A DNA stretch of 64,000 nt from Otatea glauca (Eukaryota; Streptophyta; Magnoliopsida; Poales; Poaceae). Position numbers and translations under genes: made by a program. Below the pieces are notes generated by a model, which was not told where the DNA came from, did not search any database, and worked only from the letters and a program-made list of their open reading frames with translations. Position 1 is the stretch's first letter. The number at the start of each line of letters is the position of its first letter. The stretch lies in assembly GCA_036346275.1 (NCBI GenBank), contig CM070725.1, positions 697,001-761,000 of the forward strand, in the 5' to 3' direction. Of this stretch, positions 22,655-34,058 are shown piece by piece.

Positions 22655-22732
22655 ATAGCCTAAAAATATAGCCGTTACAATATAGCCGTTATAGTATAGC
22701 CATTGCAATATAGCCGTTACGTTGACCGTTAG
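22655..22732. repeat. ATATAGCCGTTA tandem motif upstream of the transposase
   Basis: About four copies of TATAGCCGTTACAA-like units lie upstream of the transposase start, inside the Harbinger element. Confidence 0.7.
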
Positions 22733-22975
22733 AATAAATTTCAAATTTTAAATTCCCGCAATTAAAAATAGCTGATCAAATTATTTTAGAAAAAAAGCAT
22801 GGCTCATATGGCGATTATGAAATATCATTATAATATAGGAGAGAGAAAACAGAGAGTAAGATATAGGGAATGTTGTTGGAGAGGGAAGAGATATAGGGAA
22901 GGAATCTTTTTAGGGAATTCTGTATATGTGGATATAGAGATCCAGATTTAGGAAACGCTGTTGGAGATGGCCTTA

Positions 22976-23365
22976 GGTCCTGTTAGAATTCATTAGTACT
23001 AATAGTCAGCTAGTTAATAGTTAATAGCTTGCTAGCTATTAGCTGGCTAATTATTAGCAGATGCTGTTTAGATCCACCTGCTAATAAAGTCCACAAAATC
23101 AGTCAATTAAAGAGAATCGACCATAATGACAATTGGATAGGGTTGGAGGGAAGGCAAAAGTGTCAATTTGGATAGGGTTGGAGGGAGGGCAAAAGTGTCA
23201 ATTGGCTATCTATTAGCAACTTTTAGTAGGGTACAACCTGCTAATAAACTAATTATTAGCAGTGTGAGCTTCTAATAATTAGCAGGTCTATTAACAGAAC
23301 TGTTTGGATTCATAGCTGCTAATTTTAGCAGCTAACTATTAGTGCTAATGGATCCAAACAACCCC
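22976..23365. mobile_element. 390 bp Tourist-like MITE abutting the Harbinger element
   Basis: Ends GGTCCTGTTAGAATTCAT and the inverse GGGGTTGTTTGGATCCAT pair imperfectly; TTA flanks both sides (22973-22975, 23366-23368). Its left TTA is also the right TTA of the 6.2 kb Harbinger element. Inside is a tandem repeat of about 38-40 bp (GGATAGGGTTGGAGGGA, about 23135 and 23173) and many CTAATTATTAGCAG palindromic motifs. Confidence 0.75.
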
Positions 23366-23499
23366 TTAGCTTATTGTTCATTCCTTTTTTTTCACTCATT
23401 ACATAATAGAATCTGTATGGTCAAACTTGTTGAAATTTAATCTCTAGTAGATTTAAAATTTTATAGATTGACTATATAATATTATCCGTTAAGCGTGGA

Positions 23500-24240
23500 A
23501 TATTTCAGGAACAGGGAGAGCATCCGCATCGTTTTTTTTTAAAAGCCCTCGAGAAAATCGGAAATCAGTTCTGGTCTTTCCATCGGTTATTTTGCAAAAA
23601 GAACCTTATAATTCCACAAATTCGATCCAGTCGCCGGTTCTTTAAACACGAAAGATTTAAAATTACGGTTAGGTCCCACAAGTTGTTTTGCAAAAAAGAC
23701 CATATGGTTCCGCAAATTCGACACTTGCATCGGTTCTTTAAACCCAGAAGATTTAAAATTACGTTTAGGTCTCGTTATTTTGCAAAAAAATCGTGGTTCC
23801 GCAAATTTGATAAAGACGCCAATTCTTTAAACCCAGAACGCAAATTCGCTAACGGCTCCTAACTAGCCAATTTATAGTCTGATTCTTCTTACTTTTTTTT
23901 GCCAAAAAAGACCAAAAAAATTCAGGTGGGTCCTTACCAGAAAAAAAACGTGTTTACGTAAATTCGCGGATAGATCCAAGCCACCAATTTTTAAACCGAT
24001 TTTCTTAGGTTTTTTGCAAAAAAACAAATGATACGTTTTTTTCAGGGAAAAACGGTCCAATTTTTTCCTCTACGCAAATTGGTTGGCTAGGGCCAACCAA
24101 TTTTTAAAAAAACACCATTGAGAAAATCGAATTTACGTTTTTTTTAAAAAAAAAACTCGGATCAAACTTTTTCGTGCAGGGCGGCATCGCGCGTGAGTCT
24201 GTACTAGACAAAAGAATTAGTTTTGTATCACTGAAAGATA
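23500..24240. repeat. Homopolymer-spaced degenerate repeat block
   Basis: Three or more degenerate units of about 90 bp alternate TTTTGCAAAAAA runs with TCCGCAAATTCG, GGTTCTTTAAACCCAGAA and TTAAAATTACGTTTAGGTC. It ends in a GC-rich tip (GGGCGGCATCGCGCGTGAG). Its style resembles the blocks at 42130 and 60489. Confidence 0.55.
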
Positions 24241-24919
24241 ACGAGTTTAGCTATATATATCACTCAACTTCGTTGTTCACTTGAATACCACTCAAATTCC
24301 CAACCGTTACCGATTAGACCATTTCCATCCACTCAAGGCCTCTTGCCGTTTGTTGTGACAAGTTGCCCCTATCGCCTTTTTCTTGAACGCCGGTGGCATC
24401 CTCCGCCATGGCTGACAGTGTTAATCTGTAACAAGTGAGGAGTCTAGATCAAATAAGGAAATAAGTTAATTTTGTAACACGGGGAGGAGTCCAAATCAAA
24501 TAAGGAAATAAGTTCTATTCTGATTGGTTACTTGAATCCGTTTCTAATTCGTAGAATTATAGATTAACAGTATAAATTTCTAGGTAGTCATAATTAATGT
24601 TTGTAAGCAAGAGGGTAAGAAAATACAAAATGTGCTAGCTGTCACATTATCAAAATACTTGTGCTTGTGAATTTTTATGCTTAATTTTTTACCTTATATA
24701 TGTATGCTGATCTTGGCTAAAACCAACTGACAGAACCAGCAATAACCGGGTAAAGACACAAGTATACACAAAATAATGAACTAATCACGTAACGGCGCAA
24801 AGCGATGCATCCTAGTCTAAAGAAAGGCATACGTTTTGCAGGGAATCAAAGAAAGACAAAAAATACCCTGAAGCCTTGCATTTCCAAGAATTTCAAGAAA
24901 GAAAGCCAGCGAACATGCA
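24241..24919. other. Intergenic, no gene recognised
   Basis: Short frames only; a tandem hint (AATAAGGAAATAAGTT at about 24454 and 24499) and nothing else identifiable. Confidence 0.5.
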
Positions 24920-25130
24920 CACTACTACAGAAATGTACATCATAATCGGGTTTTTTTCATCATCACAATCAGTTCTAGAGACGATACAAAGTCATTAGAC
25001 AGTAATAAGGTAACGCTATCACAGTTGGTTCTCGTCCGATTGTGATAAGGAACGAAAAGAACCGATAGAGATGACCTAGAGATGAGGTGTACATCATATC
25101 TTTAGCTCTATTTTGCCATCTAATAACATA
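24920..25130. mobile_element. Possible CACTA-type terminus
   Basis: CACTACTACAGAAATG resembles the CACTA terminal repeat, followed by subterminal-like motifs (CATCATAATCGGG, ATCACAATCAGTTCTAG, GTCCGATTGTGATAAGGA) that recur in both orientations. No opposite end was found, so it is a fragment at best. Confidence 0.45.
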
Positions 25131-27258
25131 CAATATATAGTAACTAGTGAGGGTTGCACGCTACGCTGCGTCTTATAGTATGAGACGATCAATAGACAGT
25201 AGGATGAATAAAAGTTGTCTATCTACACTTCAAAATGGAAATGGCAAAAGCAACGTGGATATTAATTAGACAACAAGTGTGGAATAGGTATAGTTATATC
25301 AACCAAAATTGACATGTATAGCTTACACCGCTTATCCGGTGCTCTATTTTTTTTGTTTGTGCTGTTTTCAGCGTGAATGTCTTTATCAGTATATACGATA
25401 TTCTTCAACTAGTAGGTCAACACCAAAAGGAATGTCAGCTCTTACCACACATTGCACCACATATTTCTCATTGCGCATAGTATGACTGTTTGTATTAAGT
25501 CTAGTGAAACTAGACGATGGCATCACGAATGAAAAGGAAATCGTCGGGGCAAGAAAACATCAAAGAAGTGAAATGCACGTAACAAGAAAGAAAACACAAA
25601 TTTTTTTTGAAAGTTCTCGTAAAGCTAGACGAACTGCTTATACTCATTTGCCTAGGTAACACCGTGGGCACCCTTACCTTACGGGAAAGCTCTGCTCAGC
25701 TGATATGACCTTAACTCTAAGCACCACGGAATCAAAACAACCACAAATTCATATACTGATCAAAAGAAAAGAAAAGAAAAGAAAAGAAAAGAAAAGAAAA
25801 GGAAACATAATCCCAGGCCCAGCTAGCACACATGTATTTAGGCCTCTACCCAATCCCCCAAGTCTTCTTCTTTCACATATCCAACAAATCAAGCCAAGTC
25901 CCCGACAAGCAACCACAAACAGAGCATGGATCGATTAATATCCACCTAAAAGCTCGCGGCCTAACTTGGGAAATCGCACAAATCAGCCGAATAGCGCACT
26001 GACACTCCCCTCGCACAGATCAAGAAAATCACAAGGAAACATCCTCACCACGCTACGAGTACTAGGGTTCCAACCTCTAATCGCAACAAAATCTAATGAG
26101 CACGTAAACAAACGAACGAACAAAGCAAGCGCTGGCTTGCTACAACAACGCCACGGAAAATAATCCTATAAAACTAGGTCTCAATGCATGTAAGATTGGA
26201 TCCGACGTAACGTAGACCTAGGGCCGGCTTTTTTTTTATGGCCTGTAGCACAACAGCTACGATACCATTGAAATATGACACGGCACGCATACGTACATGC
26301 TAGGTCGGTATGAAACGAAAGACAGGACTGTGTTAAGCCTTGCGGTTGGGCACGATGGGCTGCACGGTACGGTATGCTTGTATGGGCTGTGCTTGAGCCA
26401 ACACAGCACGAAACAAGTCTGATGGGTCCGAAACAGGCATAGCACGCGATATTACGTCATGTTGTGGCTCGCCTTATGGCCGACGCCTTTTACAGTCCTT
26501 GCATGCGGAAAAAAGAGACAACGGATCGATATACTAAAAGGTGGAGAATAGAGAGTACATGCTCACTGACACCGAGTACACACACCGAGCCGCTCCGTAC
26601 TAGGGTACCCCACATTGTGTGTAAGGTTTTTAACAAAACAGTCTATTTTAGAATGAATAAATTTTAGTTTTTTTTCTCCAATATTTGTGTCTACTACCTC
26701 AATTGTATACATCTCCAACTCATTTTCTCTTGTCACAATAGTATAAATAGGTCGGATATAGACTGACACGGTACGAATAGTAAATGAATTGTTTCTCAAC
26801 TCGCCAAAGATAACTAAACTAGCACAGACTATAGTGAAGCGGACCAATATAGCACGACGACGCACACCTCTAGGAATCCAACGTCATGGAAAGCTAAGTG
26901 CATACAATTATCGGCGGTTGTAGAGTCCTTGTGTACTAAAAAAACGAGTGCATTACGTACGCAGTAATAAGAGTGCAGTCAATTCATAACCAAACAATTA
27001 ATATAGTGTTTTGTTTCTTACAAACATCCAAATTTTAGACCCTTATATCAAAGTAGGAAATCATTTATCAAAACACGATCTCATCTCGTTTCACGTCTTA
27101 CAGATCTCACCGCAGATCCAATACTCCAAAATACTTAAGTCATGACCACAAGTTTGTGACACGCTGATACCTCTCCATGGATACGGCCAACTCAACTCTT
27201 GCAAATTAGTAACCAACACGCTTACATATATTGCTGCTGATGCAAAGGCAGGCTTGCT
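25131..27258. other. Intergenic, no gene recognised
   Basis: Contains (AAAAG)n at 25762-25801 and a GC-skewed repeat-like block at about 26220-26480 with CACGGCACGCA and GGGCTG motifs typical of dispersed grass repeats. The last few hundred bases adjoin the 3' end of the minus-strand ferredoxin gene. Confidence 0.5.
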
Positions 27259-27687
27259 TTAGGCGACGAGCTCCTCCTCCTTGTGCGTTTCGATGACGAG
27301 GTCCGACTTGGGGTAAGCGGCGCAGGTCAGCACCCACCCGGCCTCCATCTGATCGTCGTCCAGGAAGCTCTGGTCCGACTGGTCCACCTCGCCGGAGACC
27401 ATCTTGCCGGCGCAGGAGGAGCAGGACCCCGCGCGGCAGGAGTAGGGCAGGTCGATCCCTTCCTCCTCGGCCTGGTCCAGGATGTACACGTCGTCGGGCA
27501 CCTGCAGCTCCAACTCTCCGTCCGGCGTCACCAGCTTCACCTTGTACGTCGCCTGCGCCCGCAGCCTGGCTCCGCGCACCAAATGCTTGCCCGGCGGTGC
27601 GAGGGCGACGCGGGAGGCGGCAGGCGCCGGTGGGGCGCCGACACGGAGGGAAAAGGGCGCGAGGAGGCTGCTCAGTGCCGTGGCCAT
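27259..27687 (-). CDS. Plastid [2Fe-2S] ferredoxin, first copy
   Basis: An intact intronless 142-residue frame. Ferredoxin takes electrons from photosystem I or from FNR and passes them to plastid enzymes. Residues 1-45 are a Ser/Ala/Arg-rich transit peptide (MATALSSLLAPFSLRV); the mature protein should begin near ATYKVKLVTP (46 onward). The cluster ligands are Cys84, Cys89, Cys92 and Cys122, in CRAGSCSSCAGK and VLTCAAYP, exactly the plant-type spacing. The C-terminus HKEEELVA carries the acidic patch used for partner docking. It is a close duplicate of the gene at 41067-41495: the mature parts differ at about ten positions, the transit peptides more. Whether it is the leaf or root type cannot be decided from sequence alone. 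Confidence 0.96.
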   Translation of the reverse strand: MATALSSLLAPFSLRVGAPPAPAASRVALAPPGKHLVRGARLRAQATYKVKLVTPDGELELQVPDDVYILDQAEEEGIDLPYSCRAGSCSSCAGKMVSGEVDQSDQSFLDDDQMEAGWVLTCAAYPKSDLVIETHKEEELVA

Positions 27688-27780
27688 CGATCGTATGGTA
27701 TTGCTGCGGCGTTTGGTGGTGGTACTGGAGCTAAGCTATCCTATCTGTGTAGGTAGGAAAGGATAGTGTGTGCTCTTGCT

Positions 27781-27805
27781 CTGCTCTGCTCTGCTCTGCT
27801 CTGCT
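27781..27805. repeat. (CTGCT)5 microsatellite in ferredoxin leader
   Basis: Five perfect CTGCT units about 95 bp upstream of the first ferredoxin start codon. Confidence 0.9.
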
Positions 27806-27867
27806 AGCTAGCTTCAGACTTCAGAGTTGAGGCGGCTCAGCTCGATGAGACGAGACAATGGATGCGT

Positions 27868-27885
27868 GCCACGTGGCGGCTTATC
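27868..27885 (-). promoter_or_regulatory. G-box plus I-box upstream of ferredoxin copy 1
   Basis: GCCACGTGGC (27868-27877), about 180 bp upstream of the ATG, is followed distally by GATAAG on the minus strand (27880-27885). The I-box/G-box pair is a known light-response unit of photosynthesis genes. The same pair is present upstream of copy 2. Confidence 0.7.
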
Positions 27886-27904
27886 TTCAAAAAAAAACTG
27901 ATGG

Positions 27905-27940
27905 TTGGGGTTGGGGTTGGGGTTGGGGTTGGGGTTGGGG
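27905..27940 (+). repeat. (TTGGGG)6 tract
   Basis: Six perfect TTGGGG units (G-rich on the plus strand), about 220 bp upstream of ferredoxin copy 1. Four or more G4 runs make a G-quadruplex possible. Confidence 0.95.
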
Positions 27941-27989
27941 CAACCAGGATCACACGCTTCTCACGTCACGCCATCTCAATCGGTACAAA

Positions 27990-29062
27990 ACCAGAGGCTA
28001 TGAGATTGTTTTGTATACGTTTTTTTCCAACCGAGTAGGATGTAACTCAAACAAAAAAAAAAAAATTAATGGCCCTCGCTACAACCAGCATTGCTCGTAT
28101 TAACCAGTTATCAACCCGCATACTAGTAATTTTTATAAATATATTTCTTTTTTTTACTCCTTGTAATCATTTGATTAGAAATTTTTGCCTGGATGTATGA
28201 TATCCCGCATCGTTTCAAACTCAACGGAGCGTTGCAATCATTTTTTGCATTATTTCTTGTGATTATTCTTAATTACCGAATTAACTGTGAATCATGCGGT
28301 TGTTCATCTATTTTTACAACGGCAATGTATACTACTACTACATGCATGATGGCTTTAACGGTTTAATCTTTTTATGTTTAACTATCAATATGTAATTGTA
28401 TCGGTCTTGCTTGAGAATTTGCCAGAGTGCGTCACAAATTAGTGCATGTATATATGCATCAAGCTAAATTCGATCTCTACTTTCTTCTAATGACTTCCTC
28501 TATTCCTTATGGAGCATAGCTTCTATACACATTAGCGGAATGGATGTAGTTGGCATATTAATTTCATATTGAATTTGGCTAGAGATATTAAGCCACATTG
28601 TGTTACATTCACCTAGCATGTACCTAGTCTTCTTCTACTTGTTTTCAAGTAGTCTTCATTTTTTGGGCGGTTAGTTTCTATCTAAACCATCGAGCAATAT
28701 GTGACATTGTATGATGATCAATTGGTGGTGGCCGGGTGGACACATCTAAGTAGTAAAGTAAGGTTTTGTGCTATATATTGTCTATAAATATTGATAGGGG
28801 GTGGTCCGATCTTGCGATGACGAATATGATAACTTAGACCCGTGAACCTTGACGAATACTGGCGCCAACCACCGTCTCGATACGGCAATCTGCGACACGT
28901 GAATTCGTCCAAGAACACGCTTTGATCCTCGCTTACTTGACCACGCGAAAGTAGACGCACGTTTCCTTACAATCACCCCGAAGAAGTTGCAAGAACAATG
29001 GAGGGAATACACATATATATACACATATGAGAGGGGGTATGAATTGTATAGTTGATGAACAG
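27990..29062. other. Intergenic, no gene recognised
   Basis: AT-rich with short frames; 28790-29010 has balanced composition but no recognisable protein on either strand. Confidence 0.5.
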
Positions 29063-29374
29063 TTGTCAAATGTGCATGATGTCTTCCATGTTTCTCAGCT
29101 AAAGAAATGTCTTCGAGTGCCTGAAGAACAGTTGCCATTTGAAGAGATGGAACTAAAGGAAGATCTCTCTTATCCCGAGTATCCGATCAGAATCTTGGAT
29201 GAAGCGGAGCGTAGAACCCGAAGCAGTGTGATCAAGTTTTGCAAAGTTCAGTGGAGCAACCATTCCGAGAAAGAAGCAACTTGGGAGCGAGAAGAGGACC
29301 TCAGAGCCGAGTTTCCCGATCTCTTTCTTTCTCCGTCCGAATCTCGGGGTCGAGATTCTCTCTAAGGGTAGGTT
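29063..29374 (+). pseudogene. Truncated 3' end of a gypsy pol, chromodomain part
   Basis: Nearly identical to 37178-37490, the 3' internal end of the chromovirus next door. It encodes NVHDVFHVSQLKKCLRVPEE and the chromodomain-like KFCKVQWSNHSEKEATWERE, ending at a stop (29363-29365) that the other copy has lost. It starts abruptly at about 29063 and runs directly into the LTR at 29375, so that LTR serves as the 3' LTR of this truncated copy. Confidence 0.85.
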
Positions 29375-32300
29375 TGTAACATCCAGCATTTTCTGTTGTT
29401 CCAAAAATTATTTTAAAATTTATTAAATTCAAAATTTGGATCTTCCTCGGTGTTCTAATTAACCTGGCATCCATATCCTCCCGAAACTGGAGTTCAATTC
29501 TTTATTGTCCGCAAAGTTAAAATTTCATATTCCGGTCCTTATCCAAAATTTCACCCGAGTTCCAAAATACTCCAAAAATCTCAAAATATATTGAATTAGG
29601 TTTCAAATATTCTATAATGATTTTGGGAATTTTTCCAAGATTTATAGAATCTCTTTGCTATTTTATCTCTCGCGCTTTCGTCAAATCCATTATATTCGTT
29701 CCGAAATTATCTAAATTTCAAAATTCTCTAAAACAATTCCGAAACCAATTTTTTAGGTTCCAAATATTCCATAGTATTTTTGAGAATTTTTCCAAGATTT
29801 CTAGAGGCTTCTATCTATTTTATCCTTCGTGCTTTATTCTCAACACTATTCATTTGGACCCACTCGTCAGAGCAACCGTTCGTCTTCAACCTCCAGCACT
29901 GAGGATTTTTTTCCCGTAGCTCTCTGTTCAATGTCCAAAAGAAAAAAATATTTATAACTTCTTTATTTTCGCATCAAATCAAGGGAGAGTTGAAGCGTTG
30001 CGACCGTATTGATGCAAGGATTCAATTCCCTGCCGTTACCCATCCTTAATCCGAGCGAAACGGCCGCAATTAAGCGTTAATGACAATTTATTGCTCGGTC
30101 ATTATCTCGGGCGTTTCTTCACCTCACCGGGCGTGCGGGTACTCAAAAGCTTCGTCTTGCTGTGCTCTACCCCATGCTCACTTTGCCCCTTTGATTGATC
30201 GTTTTCTTTTTCAAAACTCGCGAAAACCGCAGCCTCAACGTCGACCAAAGACGCCGCGAGCCAACTTTTGATCCGGTGAGCCAAATCAAATTCCGTTCGC
30301 GTCATTTCGTGCATCTTGTCGCAAAGATCAAAAGCCCTCAAGAAAATTTGGATTTCATTACAGGACGGCGACGAATTTGACGTTTGAACACCGTTGGCCT
30401 AACCATCTTTGCGGCGTCGGTTCGTCGTCTCGGTAAGCCTCTTCAAATCCGATCTCACCTTTGGATTCGGCGCCGAGCTCTTCATGATGCTCACCCTATC
30501 TTCCATTTCGCTGGCCGGCCGCCCCTGGCCCTATCCCCCATGCGCCATGGATTTTGCTCTGTTCTCGCGAATGAACAGCGCTGCTACAGTGTTTTTCTGT
30601 TTTTTTTCCTTCTAATTCAACTTCAAACAATTGTTTCTCCTCCGTCGTAACTCCGAATCGAGTGATTCAAATTTCTAAATTCATCTAAATTCATCCTCTA
30701 TCTGCCAGTATTTTTATTATAATTTTTAGTTTCTATTTATTTTATTTTATTCATTTCATGCACCGTTTTGCGCGTAGTCGAAGAAGCGGTCGTCGTCGCC
30801 GACGAAGGAGAAGACCTCCAGAACAGCGCAGCGCACTTCGTTGATGAAGGCAAGTCTCCTTGAAGCACGTTGATCCCATTGTTTATAACTGTTTTATAAA
30901 AAGTTTGCAACTTGCATGGCTATTTACATAAACCGATGATGTTAAAATATAGAATGTTAGTTATGCCCATTTCGAAATAACATCCTTGCTGTTTGATTAC
31001 CATGCCTTTGTAACCTTAAGATTTAATCATGAAATCATGTATTATGTGATTAATCTTGTTTAGTACGATAGACTGTGCTTAGGATTGACGTTGATCAAAA
31101 TGCCTATGGTGGGATAAATTCTAAAATGTTGTTGAAATGTGTTTTATCAAAACTGTAGCAAGGTGATTGCTGCTGTGATTGTAAAATAAAAATAAAATAA
31201 AAATGGTTTAGATTGGGGCGGAATGGTTTGTCGGCAAAAGTGCGGATGGAGCATTGGTTTTGGTTTGTGAAAGCCGCCTAATCAATTTAAGGACCGACGC
31301 TTATGATCGTCCATTCTAAGCATTACTTGTGCAACCACAAGTCTATAATGGGTACGACCTGGCTAAATAATTTGTAGAAACCTAACTTAGACTCGCCAGT
31401 TGGTGGAATGTGAGTGCCGGATGGAGGCATGTCGTATTTCTCACACGGCGCAAGAGGGGGCTTCTGTAATGGGTGGATGGAACCCTAACAGTGGTGAAAC
31501 CTCAGCGGGTGGGTCGGGTTAGGCGTATACATTGTAAAGGCCTTGTCATGATCTCTCGCCAAGCACACCAAAAGAAGTGTGTTCGTAGCGCTTGGCATTA
31601 AAGAGATGATCATGTCTTGTGGGTAAAGTGTACACCTCTGCGAGTAAATCTATTGAATAGCCGTGCCTACGGTCAAAGGCAAAGCGAAGAATGCTTTCAT
31701 ACTGGTAGACTTGGTTTTGGTTTTCAAAATAACTGATGCTTTGGGAATTCAGGAGTGGTTAGAACTCTCGAATGTTTATTTGGCGGATTGAGCCAACCAG
31801 GTAGATGGAACCTGTTTTGAATCATGACAGATGGAGTCATGTGATGGTTAAACAAGATCTTTCAAAGTGGCGGTTAGAGCACGTATACTAGTGTTGGTAG
31901 TTGGAACCTTCACTAGAGTTAGTAATAATTTCAATTGTACAAATAATTGTTAAAACCGCTTTGTGAAAATTATTATTAATAATATTTGTTAAATCTGGCT
32001 TTGTGTAAAAGAACCCTATTAAGCTTTCCTTGGAAAGCCCTTCATGATGCATTTTCCCAGACTTGCGGAGTACGTTTGTACTCACATGCTACACAAAATT
32101 TTGTCATCAGAGAATTATCAAGATGCAGTCGAAGACAATGAATTTTATGTCGAGGAGTTCGTTGGAGATCGCCAAGATAACTAAGCGCGCGCTCCTAGTC
32201 ATCGCCTGTGGTGTCTTTTGGGTTTTATCTTGTTGTTTTTGTTTCCGCTGCTGAGCACTTTGGTCATGTGACCAGGAGATGTAATAATTAGCCATGTGGC

Positions 32301-32444
32301 TGGTAATTTATGGTTATGCTATATTTTGTTTTCTCTTCGTTACATTCGTTATGATAATCACGCGCTTTGTGTGTACTAGCAACCGATCCGGGACTAGTCT
32401 GTAAATACACAGGAGATTCCGGATGGTAAAACCGGGGTCTCACA
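29375..32444 (+). repeat. 5' LTR of the chromovirus
   Basis: 3070 bp from TGTAACATCC to GGGTCTCACA, matching 37491-40558 along its length with scattered substitutions and small indels. Confidence 0.93.
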
Positions 32445-32448
32445 GAGG

Positions 32449-32461
32449 TGGTATCAGAGCC
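32449..32461 (+). promoter_or_regulatory. Primer binding site of the chromovirus
   Basis: TGGTATCAGAGCC, complementary to the 3' end of initiator methionine tRNA, begins four bases after the 5' LTR. Confidence 0.9.
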
Positions 32462-32969
32462 TGGACGACTGTAGGACGCAATGTAGTTAGAATGGCAAAG
32501 CCTTAAGGATTAATATTTTTATAAAAATATACTTATAAAATTTTTTAGGTTCCTTTGCTTCTACCTTTCTCGTCTTAGCGTATGGTCTTTACCTCATCCT
32601 TCATTTGAAATTTGTTTACTGACCTTGTCCCGTTTCAAAATTTGTAGATGTCAGTTTACACCATCTTTGCCGCATCAGCTGGAGGATCCCTCCCCTCGTG
32701 TTTTTGAAGAGAGTGGGGGGAGTAGTTAGTCTAGCTTAGCACCCTTCCTTTTGTTCACGTTTAGAACGATGAATAAGTTGTGCGATGGATGTATCATGCT
32801 TTTATGCATTTGTGATCTGACCATTTTCTCTTTAAAAGCTATTTTGGTTTAAATAAAGATTTTAGTTGGAGTTTCCTTCTTTTGTTGTGTTTTGTTTCGT
32901 GGATGTTGTTTAGTCCCTGTTTTCTTATCTTTGCTTTTCTCTCTTTCCTCGTGCTTTTTCCTGTCCTTG

Positions 32970-34030
32970 GTTTCGGATGGAGAACCCCGCAGAGGTCGTG
33001 GGGAGAGGAAGAAGAGGAGGCTTGATCGTGGTCGCGGAAGAGTGCAGATTCAAGAGGAAGTTCTGTGGAGCAGCGAGAACCAAGTGCCACCTCCTCGGTA
33101 TAGCAATGTAACCAAGTGCCACCCCACCCCGAACGGTAGCCAAGCATGGAGCGGATGATGGCCATGCAAATGCAAATTCTGCAAGCTTTGGCGCAAAATG
33201 CGCTGAATCCGCGCAAGCAATCCCAGCTCAGTCAGTAGCTCACCCACCCCGATCTAAGTTCGGGAATTCATGAGGACTGGACCCCAACTTTCGTGACGAT
33301 CGGTGGACCCTTGGAGGTGACGATTGGTTAAAAGATGTAGAAAAGAAGCTTTGCTTAGCCCAGTGTGATGAATTTGAGAGTGTCTTATATGCCTCTCATC
33401 ATTTGAAAGGAACCATTGCAAGTTGGTGGGAAAATTACCACGCCTTACGAGGAAGCCAGAGTATCACTTGGAATGAATTTGTGGAAGCTTTTGGCTACTC
33501 ATATTCCCAAGGGATTATGGAAATGAAGAGGCGTGAGTTTCACAAGTCGCAACAAGAAAACCTTCGATCTCGAATATCCGAATCGGTTCACCCGACTTTC
33601 TCGTTATGCTACGAAGATGTTGCCACGGATGAGGCTAAGATCTGGCGCTTCATGGAGGGCCTTGACCCCAATATCAAAGTTCAATTGGTATCAAATGACT
33701 TCCTTCATTCCAAAGACATGGTGAACAAGGCTTTGATCCAAGAGGATGCTCGGCGTCATTGTTTGAATCAAGAAAGAGGAAGTTGATGTTTCAAACGCAG
33801 CGTGGTGCCAGAGCTCCAAACCCGTTTCTTCGGCCTCGATCCGGAAAGGCGGTAGCCACCAATACTTCCGGGACCCTAATGTCCACTCCTCGTCGATTCA
33901 CTCAAGCCCTGCCGCAATACAGAAATCAAGTTCGGAAGAGCAACGCAAAGAATGCAGGAGTCCAATGCTTTAATCGCAGGAGATGGGACATTACGCTAAT
34001 GCTTGCCCCGAAGCGTCAGGTGTGACCCGA
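32970..34030 (+). pseudogene. Chromovirus gag, frameshifted
   Basis: N-terminal Arg-rich part (RRGRGERKKRRLDRGRGRVQ, about 32980-33050), then a frame change near 33135 and MMAMQMQILQALAQN; the capsid part (KGTIASWWENYHALRG, 33403-33786) contains the retrotransposon gag core. The nucleocapsid knuckle at about 33965-34010 is spread over two frames: CFN, then EMGHYANAC, with the second Cys codon changed to Arg (CGC). It packages element RNA in family members; this copy cannot make the full protein. Confidence 0.8.
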
Positions 34031-34058
34031 TTCGGTTCAACACAGGATCTACTCACTC

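Larger units (their letters stand above)
16740..22972. mobile_element. 6.2 kb PIF/Harbinger DNA transposon with both ORFs
   Basis: Ends are GGCCAACTCCAAAAGCTTCC and the inverse of GGCCATCTCCAACAGCGTTT, flanked by TTA on both sides (16737-16739, 22973-22975). Subterminal copies of the CTCCAACA core occur at both ends (about 16814 and 22872). Inside, a Myb/SANT-like ORF1 on the plus strand (18338-19425) faces a DDE transposase on the minus strand (21230-22587), the gene pair of PIF/Harbinger elements. Both ORFs have frameshifts, so this copy is probably no longer autonomous. A block at about 19880-21070 between the ORFs looks foreign. Confidence 0.88.

Noticed and set aside
27905..27940. Interstitial telomere
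   Set aside because: Plant telomeres are TTTAGGG; six TTGGGG units upstream of a gene fit local slippage.
28782..29138. 118-residue minus-strand ORF
   Set aside because: Crosses the junction into antisense chromovirus pol; no domain.
32449..32461. Part of a tRNA gene
   Set aside because: Only the primer-binding 13-mer next to an LTR; no cloverleaf around it.
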